A DNA stretch of 13,278 bases from Monoraphidium neglectum. Its lineage: Eukaryota > Chlorophyta > Chlorophyceae > Sphaeropleales > Selenastraceae. The notes beneath the pieces were generated by a model. The model searched no databases. It saw only the letters and a program-made list of their open reading frames with translations, and had not been told where the DNA came from. How positions within the stretch are numbered: the first letter of the stretch is position 1; each line of letters starts with the position of its first letter. The DNA lies in assembly GCF_000611645.1 (NCBI RefSeq), contig NW_014012487.1, positions 4,308 to 17,585 of the forward strand, written 5' to 3'. Below are positions 1 through 10,848 of the stretch, piece after piece. The translations under genes were made by a program, and so were the position numbers.

Positions 1-33
1 GATCACGGGGGGTTGTGCGATCAGGGGCGCTGC
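1..33 (-). CDS. Exon 25 (partial, runs off the left edge)
   Basis: The acceptor ttacgcCAG|GC is phase 1, as exon 24 requires. It opens G-SAPDRTTPRD to the window edge without a stop. The fragment is too short to judge on content, so it rests on the splice site and phase only. Confidence 0.45.
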
Positions 34-3000
34 CTGGCGTAAGGGGCGGTCGCCGCAGCTTGTGGCGACCGCCGTGCAGACATCCCATCTTCTTCGACTG
101 CTGCCATGGAGGCCCCCCTTTATCCCGTTCTTCCTGTCTCCCTCTCTCTCGTCACCCCGGGCAGGCACAGCCGCATCTTCCAGGGCGTACCCACCTTCGA
201 GGCGCTGCACGTCCGCGTCACGCTTGGCCAGCTGCACCCTCAGCTGCCCGACCTGCCCCGACAGGTGGCGCCTCTCGCTGACAGCCGCCGCGGCCGCGGC
301 CGCCGAGACGCCAGACTGAGCCCTCGACAGCGGTGAGGGCTCCCGGGTGTCCCCGTCGTCACCGCCGCCCCAGGCCGCCGCGGCGCCCGTCGCGTCGGGC
401 CTGGCAGCCGTCCCGCCCGCGCTGGCGTTCAAGGCGCCCGGCGACGCTGAAGGCCGCCGCAGGCCGCCGCTGCCGGCGAGGGCGCCGCTGGCGCTGCGCT
501 GGAGGCGCGGTGCGTCAGCGCCGCGCCGCTGGAGCTCCAGCAGCGCGCGGTTCTTCGCGGCGAGCTCCTGCTTGAGTTCTGCCACGCGCTCGTCGCGCTG
601 AGTCAGCTTCTGGCGCAGGTCGACCTCAGACCTGGGGGGTTTGAAGGGCAGGGAGCAAGGCAAGGATTGGTGGTGAGATGTCCAGTGCAGCTGGCAGCGT
701 GGCGCTCCGGGGGAGAGCAGCAGCGTTGTGTAGTGCACGGCGAGCTTGGGTGTGCGGCGCCGCGGCCCGCCTTGAAACCCCGGTGCTCACACCTGGCTGC
801 GACCCTGATCTTGCGCTGGAGGTCGGCAGCTGCCATCTGGCTGCGGACCAGCTCCCGCGAAACCCCCGCCAGCGTCGCCGGCTGCGGCGCCCCGTCCATC
901 CCGCCGCCCGCCTCGTCCGCCGCGCCGGCGCCGCCGTCCGACCGCGAGCCGCGGCGCCGCGCATTCTGCACAGCGCCGTCCAGGGCGCGGCCTTGGTGCG
1001 CGCCGCTGCCGCGGTCTCGGGCCAGAGACTCTGCGCGCTCGATGCGCTCGAGGGTTGCCTCCAGGCTGCTGACTGCAGCACCAGTCACGTCTGTGGAGTC
1101 CTGGAGCTCCGCCACGCGCCTCTCCAGCTCGGTGACCTGCGGGAGGGGCCCACAACACAACGCGACGTTGAGGAGGTGCGGGTGATCCCGTTAGGCACTA
1201 GACGGGCCGCATCTGGCGTGTCCGCCGGGGCCGAGGCCGGGGCCGGGGCTGGCATACTGGCCGCAGTGCTGCGTGTTTTCCATCCTCAATCTACTGTGGC
1301 GAGGCTAAGCCACAAACACTCGAGCGTGTTCAGCAGCCGCTTCCTGAGCGCTTCACCTACCCCCCCCCCCCAAAAACACAAGCACACACACACACACCTT
1401 GTCCTGCAGCGCGTCGCGCTCAGCCTCCAGCCCCTCCGTGCGCGCCTCCAGGGCCGCACAGTGCGCCTCCGCCTCCTCCAGCGCTGTCACAGGCACCAGC
1501 TCCGCCGCCGCCTCGGACGCGGCCGCTTGGAACTCCTGCTTGGAACAACGAATGCACAGGGGGCGTCTGGGGTTCCGGCTTTCTATGGTAATGAGTGTGG
1601 CTGTCCACGCGTGCAGCTCCAGGGCGGGCGGACCGATGGGGCCTGACCTGCAGGCGAGCCAGCACTGAGGGACCGCGAGCCCGCACCTGCTCCCTGTCCT
1701 CGGCGCGCTGCGCGGCAGCCTCGGCCTCCTCGCGAACCTGGTGCCGCAGCGCCTGCAGAGAGAAGCACACATACATAAATACACATGACACGTGTGTATT
1801 TATGTACGTGTCCTCATTGGAATTTTAGAAAGGCCCTCAAGGATAGAGTGACCAAGGCAGCGGTCAAGTATTGACCGGTCAAAGTTCTTATCAGGCATAT
1901 CTCAAGAATCACCGGTCCCTGCCTCACCTCCACCTCCGCCCTCAGCGCCCGCTCCCGCCCCGCCGCGCGCGCCTCCGCATCTCGCTCGATCGCCAGCAGC
2001 GCCGCCTCCGCCTCCTGGCGGCCCCGGGCGGCGCGCGCCTCGGCCGACTCCAGCAGGGCACGCAGCTCCTCAGCCTCCAGCTCGCGCGCGTCCAGGGCCT
2101 GGGGGTGGGGGACGGGCCCGTGCTGTGATGGTTGCTCGTGCGCGGGTTGACCACTGCTCACAGAGCAGTGCAGGCAGGTCAGCGCGGTGCGTTGTCGGAC
2201 ACGGCCAGGTTGAGTGATGATGTCGATCACAATGATGATGATGCTGATGATGACGTTCAGGCGAGCTGGGTGCGCACGTCTGCTGGGAGAGCCAGCAGAT
2301 GAGGCGGTCAAGTTCGGGCGCCCCGACCGCGGCACCACGCACCTGCCGCGCCTGCAGCAGGCCATCCTGCAGCTCGTGCGCCCTGCCCTCCGCCGCCGCC
2401 GCCCGCGCCGCGGCGCGCGCGGCCTGCGACGCGGGGCCGCCGTCGGCCCCGGCCTCGTCCTGCTGCTGCCGCCGCTGCCACGCGCGCTGGTGGTCTGCGA
2501 GGCGCTCCGTCGCGGCGTCCAGCGCGGCCTGCAGGCGCTGCGCACGCAGGGCCGCCGCATCGGCGCGCTTGGCGGCAGAGGCCTCCGAGGCGATGAGCTG
2601 GCTCTCGGACAGCTTGAGGGCGCACACCTGCCCGTGTCGGGTTTGTTCGTGGTGCGAGATCATAAGAGCTACCGAGGGTCAGGGGCCTGAGACCGGTGCT
2701 GCTGCAGAGGCTGAGTGCGCCAACCCTGGCGCGAGCAATGCACCCCGGCCGCCCCCCCGACCAACGTCGTGCGCCCATGGACGCCGCACCTCCCTCGTCA
2801 GCGCCTTTGCGCCGCCCGCCTCGCCGCCCGCCCCCAGCATCGCCGCCAGCCGCCGGTCAAAGTACCGCATGACCTCCAGATCGCGCGCCTTGACCGCCTC
2901 CTCCGGCCCCGCGCCGGCCGCCGCCCCCGCGGTGCCGGCCGCCTCCATGGCCGCCGCCGCGGCCTGCGCCCGCAGCGCCCCCGCCTCAGCGCGGGACGCC

Positions 3001-6000
3001 TCGAGCAGCGCTTCCAGCGCATCACCGCGCGCGCGCTGCGCCGCGGCTGCGGACTTCGCCGCGTCTGCGGCGGACCGCGCGCCGGCCAGGCACTCCAGCG
3101 CGGACCCCAGCTGCTGCTGCAGCGTGCCGACGCGCTGCGCCTGCAGCGAGAGCCGCTCCGCCACGTGGCCCGCGGCGGTCTCGCCGCGGCGCGACAGCGC
3201 GAGCGTGAGCGCAGCGTTGGCGCCCTCTGCGGCCTCCCAGCGCGCCGCGCTGCGCTCGGCGGCGGCGCGGGCGGCGGCGAGCTGCAGCGTGGCGGCGGCC
3301 GCGCGGTCCTGGGTGAGGGACGCCTCGCCCAGTGCCCGCAGGTACAGCCTGGTCCGTGGATTGTCAATGGATGGTCGAACATCAGAAAGGCTGCAACACA
3401 TACACATGGATTTCATTGGCCATCAACACAAGGTGAAGTCAGCCACAGGCTTGTCCCCACAAGAGGTGGCGTGCCGGATACCCTTCACAGACCCCACACC
3501 GGACTGCCGGACGCCCCGCAGCCCCGGCCGCCGCCCGCCGCCGGCCCGACTTCGCAGCCCCATCCCCCTGTTTGTGCAAACGCGCACGGTGCAGCAGCAT
3601 CCCGATCCCTCGACCGTACCTGTCCGAATCCTTCAGCAGCGCCTTGAGCTTTTGAACCACCACCAGCAGCCACGGCGCCACAGGGCCCTCCGCAGAGCCG
3701 CCGCTACTGCTGCGCGCCGCGCGGCCGGCAGCCGACGACTGCCGTCGCCGTGTGCCAGTGCTCAACACGCTCCCACCCGTGCTGATCAACACGCCTCCGC
3801 CCGTGCTGCCGCCGCCACCGCCCCCGCCGCCACCGCCGCCGCAAACGTGCTGCCTCACCAGCTGCAGCAGCTGCTCCAGCGCCGCAGAGGCGTGGGCGCA
3901 GCGCGCGGCGTACTCGTGCGGCGGCGCCTCCTGCAGCAGGCGCTGCGTCGCCGCGTGGCGCAGCGCGTCCTCTGCCTCGTGACGCTCCCTGCAGCGGCGG
4001 CCAGCAACACAGATCACACGAGTCGAGGCGCCGGCGCTGGTCGCGCTCCACCCTGCTTTGCACGTCAACTGTGCTCGCCCATCTCAGGCGCCCCGCCCAT
4101 GAAGGCACCCCGGATGCACACGAATCTGGCTGGCACCAAAGCAGCCCCAGCCCGTGACGTATCAAACTCGCCTCTGCAGCTCCTTGGCATGCCGAGCGTG
4201 GCAGCCGGCCAGCGCCTCGCGCAGGCCCTCAGCGGACGCCTCTGCTGCTGCCAGCCGCTGCTTCAGGGAGTCGAGCTCGCGGTGGGCGCGCTCCAGCTGC
4301 GGCGAAGGGGCAGGGGGGGCGGCAGACAGTGGCTCAGCAAGAGTGAGTAAAAATCCGGCACGGCGCTGGCACTGTTATGGACATTGGACCTTTGCCACGG
4401 ACAGGTGATGCAACAGCGCATCAAGCACCCATGCACAGGAGCGAACGGAACAAACATCCTTCCCAATCACCTGCGCTGCAGCCACGCGGCCCTGCGCTCG
4501 CGCCTCCTCCGCCTCGCGCCCCGCTGCGTCGGCCGCCGTGCCGCCCGCGGCCGCCGCACGTGCGCGCCGCTCCGCTTCCTCGAGCGCCGCGTCAAGCTGA
4601 GACTGGAGCGCACCCAGCTGGCGGGCCCGGGCGGCTGACTCGGCCTGTGTGTGAGGGCAGCGCGACAGGGTCCGCAGGGTGTAGCGGCGCCGCCTGGGTC
4701 GCCCATCCAAGACTGTCACGACACGTTGTAGAGGCGCTTAGCATCGGCCGACGCCCATCGCCCAACCCGGGGCGCGGTCCTGCCGCAGCAGCAAGGTTTG
4801 CAGGCGGCCGGGCCTCACCAGCAGGTCGCCCGCGCGCCGCTCCAGCGCCCCCTCCCGCGCCCTGGCCGCGCAGAGCCGCGCTGCCAACCCCGCGGCGGCC
4901 TGCTCCGCCTCGCCCTCTGAGCCGGCCTGCAGCGCCTCGACGGTCTCCAGCAGCACGCCCTGCTGCAGGCGCGCCTCCTCGAGCTCGGAGCGCGCGCGCT
5001 CCGCGTCCCTGGGCATCGGCGGTTGCGGTGGGGTTTGGCGAGTGTGAGGTGCAGCGGCGTGAACTGAGAACATGACAAATAGCTGCTGCACGCACACACA
5101 TGTGTGCGCATACCCCCTGCTAATCAGCTGCAAATAAAAGTCAATCGGATTTTGCATTGGAGTTCCATTGCAGCAATATGCAGCACCCATGGCGCCAGGC
5201 CGCCCGGCCTTGGCAGACCGCATGGTCGAGCCATTTTCACCGCCCAAGCTACTGGCGGGGCGGGAGTGGACTGCCTGTCCTCGGCGGCCCAGGTTTCAGA
5301 CTGAGGGAGTGACCCCGAGCACAGCTTGCCGGCAGGCCCGCTTCTTTTGGGGTGGGGAGATGCGGGTGTACAAGACCCATGGGGGAATTTGCCGCCGATG
5401 TGAAGGGCGAGAGCAACACTAGTTTAGGGTTGCAAGGTTGCGCCTTGTGTAGCAACCTGATCGGAGCTGGTGACTGGCTGGGGCTGCCAGGGTGCGTGCA
5501 TGGGACGGGGAGGTGTTTGCTTATGTACCCCTCCAAAACCCATCTGGAATTGTAAATGGTGCCACGCTGCCACGTCATCGAGGTCCCCAGAAGTTGAAGA
5601 GGCACGTGTCGACCTAAATAAAATATAAAAGCAGCACCAGGGGCCTGCCCATCCGTCGCCTAGGGGGCTGTACGGACACGGTCTCGCTTCGGCTACTGGG
5701 GTTGGTTTTGGTGGAATCCTCCTTCACACCCTGTCTTAGTGTAACCCAAAGCCTGCACAGGCAGCACACTCCAGTATGTGCACACTGCATGCTACTTGCC
5801 AATGTTTGCAATATAATCACATAAATTTTTATCCAGAAGGAGAACGACGAGTAAGTTGCAAAACCCTGAACCCCACAACGCGGTTCAGTGGAATCCTCCC
5901 CTCACCTCGCCCTCGCAGCCGCCTCGTCCCGCGCCGCCGCCACTTCCTGCGCCGCCGCGGCTCGCAGCCCGGCCAGCTCCCCCGCCGCGCGCGCCGCGCC

Positions 6001-9000
6001 CGCCCTGAGCCGCCCGGCCTCCTCCCGCGCCTCCCGCAGCATCACCTCCGCCTCCGCGCGCGCGGCGCGCGCGGCGTCCGCCGCGCGCTCGGCGTCGGCC
6101 ACGCGGCCGCGCAGCGCCTCCAGCTCGCGCGCCGCCGAGCGGGAGGCCTTTTGAGGGAAGGCAGATTCATGCGCAACGGACACACACATCCAGAGTCTCA
6201 GCATATGAACGGCCAACAAAATGGCGGCTCTCCTCTCATACACCAATGTCCATCCTGCAACAGCAGGGTCCCTCGGCCCACGCCCCCCCCCCCCAGAATT
6301 GCACCGCGTCACCCCCCGTCCCGACAACCCCGCGAACCCCAGCTGCGCGAGGTGCCGCACCTCCGCCCGCTCCCTGACAGCTTCCTCCGCCCGCGCCTGG
6401 CCCTCCCTCTCTGCCTCAGCCAGGCGCGCGTGCGCCTCCCCCACGCGCCCCTCTGCCGCCTGCAAGTGCGGGCAGGCGCAGGCCCATCGGGTCATGAATT
6501 GGTCCCGAGGCCGAAACCTCCGTGCGGCCGCGGCCCGATACGTGCGGCCGTGCCAGGTGGTGCGCGGTGGCCCTGAGCGTGCCGCGAGCGCAGGCGGGCG
6601 GCGGGCTCCCGGCTGTGGGAGGCGCCGCACCTGGAGCTGCATGGTCAGGCGTGCTGACTCCACATCCGCCAGGTGCAGCCTCTCCCTGCAGCCGCGCCGC
6701 GGCGCCGCAGCCGGCAACGAGTTTGCGGGGTCGTTGCGTGGCGAGGCACGTGGACGTGTCACGGCTGCTGTCGCCGCTCGAGCGAAGACGCCCTCGCTCA
6801 GAAGCACGCCGCGCCAAAAGCCGGCTCAAACATCCTGCGCGCAAACCGGCTATACGTGTGTAGGCCCCACCCCTCAACCCCGCCCACCTGGCTGCGTTGA
6901 GCTCAGCCTCCAGCATCGCCGCCCTCTCCGCCGCATCGAGGCTGCCGCCAAGGTCCACCAGGGCGCCGCTCGCCCGCCTCAGCGGCGGCGGCGAGCGGCC
7001 GCCTTGCGAGCCGCGAGGGGCCAGCAGGGACGGGGCGCTGCTGTTGCGGGGCAACGGCGCGCCGCCTGCGGGTGCACGCGGCGCACAGCGCGGGCACTCG
7101 CGACTGTGGGCACTTGGCAATGCACCGTGGCCATTCCCACCGTGGCCATTGCAGTGTGTCTGTTCATTCTTGCATGCTCTACGTCACGCCGCCGCCACCG
7201 CGGCCCACCCCAGCGCGCGGCCACTCACCCACGCTGACGAGGCTGCTGTCGCCCAAGTCTGCCCCATCGCCGCAGCGCGCCTCCGCGAGCGCCAGCTCAG
7301 CGGCCTCCGCCCTGTCCGCCAGCCGCGACAGCAGCAGCGCCGCGCGCTGCCTGTCCGACTCCCACTCGCGCGCGGCCGCGGCGGCGCTGCGGCGCTCGTC
7401 GGCGGTCATGCGCTCGGGCAGCTTCACCAGGCCTGGCGGCAGGGAGCCTGCGGCCACGCGTGCATGCTTGCTCTGTCACGTGAGTGCGCCGCAGGGGGTT
7501 GCAGGGCTGCTGGTCTGTGTTCCTACTGCACCTGCAGCTCCTACAGCAGGCATGTCGTTGCATGCTTACAAACGGCACGCCGCAGCCAAGTCAGCCGCTT
7601 GGCGCCGCTGCGCCGCCCAGATCAGCCGAGCACTCTCCCATCCAAACCCCCCACACACACCGTAACTGCCCGCCGCCCCCAGCATCACCTTCGCCGCCGT
7701 TGCCGCCGCCCGCCGCGGCGGCAGCCAGTATGTAGCTCGCCCGCAGCAGCGGGTACACCTCCAACACCAGCCGCTCCTGCTCCGCGTCCCGCGCCCCCGC
7801 CAGCGCGCGCTTGGCCTCCGCCGCGTCGCGCCGCGCGTCCGCCAGCGCGGCCTGCAGGGCGCCGAGCTCCGCGGTGAGGCGCGACTCGGCGCAGCGCAGC
7901 GACGCGCCCTCGGCGGCGAGCGACGCGGCCTGCGCCTCCTGTGCGGGCGCGTCGTGGAGCGGTCCGCCCGTGCGGGGTGCGCGGCGATGGGGAGCTAGGA
8001 ATCTGTGCCGGAAGGTAATGGTGCTGTGTCCCGCGCCATCCTGGCGACTCTGCCTCTAAGCCCCCAAGCCCCTGCAGATTCTCGTGCCCGATCCAACGTC
8101 AATAATACGATTGATGGCTGGAGCGTCAAGTCGTAATCAAAACAGCATCGAGGCGCTCACCAGGTCTCCGCGCGCCGCCAGCCGCGCCAGCGCCTCCTCC
8201 AGCTCAGCGATCCTCACCGCCCCCGCCTCCCGCGCCGCCGCCTCCCGCGCGTCCGCGCGCCGCGCCGCCGCCGCCGCCGCGGCCTCGGACGCGTCGGCCT
8301 GGCGCTGCGCCGCGGAGGCCGCGCGGGTCGTGTCCAGGAGGCGCGCCTGCAGCAGCGCGACGGCCTGCTCGGCGTCGTCCAAAGCCTGGTATATCGCCAG
8401 CGGCCGCCCCAACCCCTCAGCCTCCGCACGCCTGCTAGTCACTGCCACCGCCGCCAACGCAGCCGCGCCGGGAGCGCACAGTTGGTCGTCCCCCGCGCCG
8501 CCGCCGCCGTCGTCGCAACTGTCGTCCGAGCGCTCGGCAGCATCCGAGGCGGCCGTGCCGGCGTCTGCGGGCGCCGGGCCGCGGCTGCCCCGCCGGCGCG
8601 AGGGGCTGCCGCCGCCACTGCGCCGCGACGCCTGTTGGCCCAGCCGGCGCTGCAGGGCCTGCGGGGCGGAGCACGACGAACTCATGGGTGCTGAGCTACA
8701 GCTCAACCTGTTCCGCAGGCCACCGCGTCCACAGCGGGGCCCTAGCCCGATTGCCTCTGGACACAGACTGGTCGCGGACTGGGCAGGTTGCAATCGGGCC
8801 GCTTCCCCCTCCCCCACCTTGACCTCTCGATCGTGCAGCGCGGCCGCGCGCCGCAGCTCGCCCTCTGCCGCCTCCGCGCGCGCCTCTGAGCCCTGGCTGC
8901 CCAGCACCAGCTCGTTGACGCGTGCGTTGAGCCTGCGAGGGCGGTCGGAATGGGGCCCGACCGGTCAAGCCAGGTGGCGGCGGCGTCTGCAACGCACGAC

Positions 9001-10787
9001 GGGCTCTGATGCTAAGCACTGCAATACCCCTTACCAGACATACGCAAGCAGTCAAGAGCAAGGATTGCAACATAATTTACATACGGTGTACCAGAGTGCA
9101 AATCAAAAACGAAAGCTTGCACACAGAACCAGACACTTGCGCAGCCACTGTCGGAACCAGCCCACCTGCACGACGTCATCCGCGCCACATCAGCGTCCTG
9201 CGCCGCCCTCCGCGCTTCCGCCCTCGCCGCCTCCGCCTCCTGCCGCGCCTCCGCTAGCCGCGCAGCCGCCGCGCCGCCCGCCGCCGCCGCCAGTGCCTGC
9301 TGCGATTCGAGCTCCGCTAGGCGCTCCGCCTGGCCGCGCACCGCGGCCTCGCGGTCGGCCAGGCTGCGCTGCAGCAGCAGCAGCTGCGCGTAGTGTGCCT
9401 CGTCGGGGTCGGACCCTGCCCAGTTGGGAGCAGGCAGGCAGGCAGGCGCGCACACTTCAAAAGGTGCCCTTGTATGCAAGTTCCTAATGCAGTAAAAGTT
9501 TGGCAGAGCACACCCGCGCCCTTCCCAGCCGCGCAGGGCAGGGCCCAAACCAAGAGCATTTCCGCCCTGGCCAGCACAAATCCGGCACGCGCACCTGGCC
9601 CGGCGTCGACCGCGGAGCGCACGACAGCCAGCTCAGCCGCCAGCCCCGCCACCTCAGCGTCCCGCTCCGCCAGCGCCTGCCGCAGCCGCCCCGCCTCGCG
9701 CGCGGCCTCAGCTGCCGCCGCGCCGGCGGCGTCGCGGGCGTCCGCCTCGGCCAGGCGCACGCGGGCCAGGAGGGCTTCGTTCTCGCCCTCCAGCTGGCGC
9801 GCGCGGCGCGCCAACGCGGCGCGATCGAGCTCGGCGCCGCCGCTCGGCGCCATGCCGCCGTCTAGGGAGGGCTCCACACCCATTGAGCCGTCCGTGCTGG
9901 CCGCCGATGCGGGGCGCCGCAGCCGCACGGCGCCGGCCGCGGGCGCCGCCTCGAGCTCGGCGGCGCGCTGCTGTGCGGCGCGCAGCTGCTCGGCCAGAGA
10001 CCCCACCTCCCTTTGCAGCCGCAGCAGCTGCTTCGCCTGTTCCTGCAGCAGCGCGTCCCGGCCGTCGGCCCCACCCACAGCTGCACCGGCGCCGCCACCC
10101 CCGCGGCCCCCTCGCGGCTCTAGCGCCTCGGCCGCAGCGGCCGCGGCCTCCGCGCGTGCCTCGGCCGCGGCCCTCTGGGCGCACTCCTGTTCCACCTCAG
10201 CCCGCAGCTGCGAGGCGGCCTCCTCAGCAGCAGCGGCGCGCCCGTCCGCCTCCTGCAGCTGGCCCCGCAGTTGCTGGCACTCGGCCTCGAGGGCGCGGAC
10301 TGACGCGTCCTTTGCGAGCAGCAGCTCCAGTGCGCGGCGGTTGCGCTCCTAGCATGCGGGGGGGGGGGGGGGGGGGGAGGGCACTTCGAACAATCACAGC
10401 GCGCACGGCGCACTCGATGCAAGCTTCACTGCAGCAAAAACATGCTGAAACGAGCATGTAGCAAAGTGCTTGATGTCGGCATTGAGGCAGTCAAGGCAAT
10501 GTGCCGTGCACGAAGCGGCACGCACCTCTTGGCGTGCCTGCTCCTCCTGCAACGCGGCCTCCACTGCCTGCGCCACGACCGCCGCTATGCCCGGCGGCAG
10601 CGCGGGCGCATCCGCACCCCGTGTGCCGCTGCTGCCGCCGCTGCCGTCCCCACCCAAGGGCTGCGTGCTGGCCGGTGTGCCGGCGTCAGTGCCTGTAGTG
10701 TGGTTTGCATGCGTGCTCGAGGCACCTCTTGACCACCCTAATCCATTCAGCTGTGCGCTCTCCTGCTGCTCAAAGCTACTCAACTTG

Positions 10788-10848
<61 letters not shown>

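Noticed and set aside
2299..4350. 683-codon open frame on the plus strand
   Set aside because: It is the antisense shadow of exons 16-19. It runs through four introns of the minus-strand gene, is dominated by Ala/Ser/Arg low complexity, and has no recognisable domain. High GC removes stop codons on both strands.
5091..5108. CACACATGTGTG palindrome in intron 13
   Set aside because: Only twelve bases pair perfectly and it is made of a simple CA/TG repeat, so it is expected by chance.
5249..5605. 118-codon minus-strand frame inside intron 13
   Set aside because: Mixed third positions, no coiled-coil character, and no splice pair that would insert it in phase; likely chance.
8084..9487. 467-codon plus-strand frame
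   Set aside because: Covers exons 5-7 in antisense together with their introns; Ser/Ala/Arg low complexity with Pro runs in the intron parts. The minus-strand exons explain the region with coherent splicing.
9393..10352. 319-codon plus-strand frame
   Set aside because: Antisense to exon 4 and intron 4; Ser/Ala-rich reverse complement of a Leu/Ala/Glu coiled coil.
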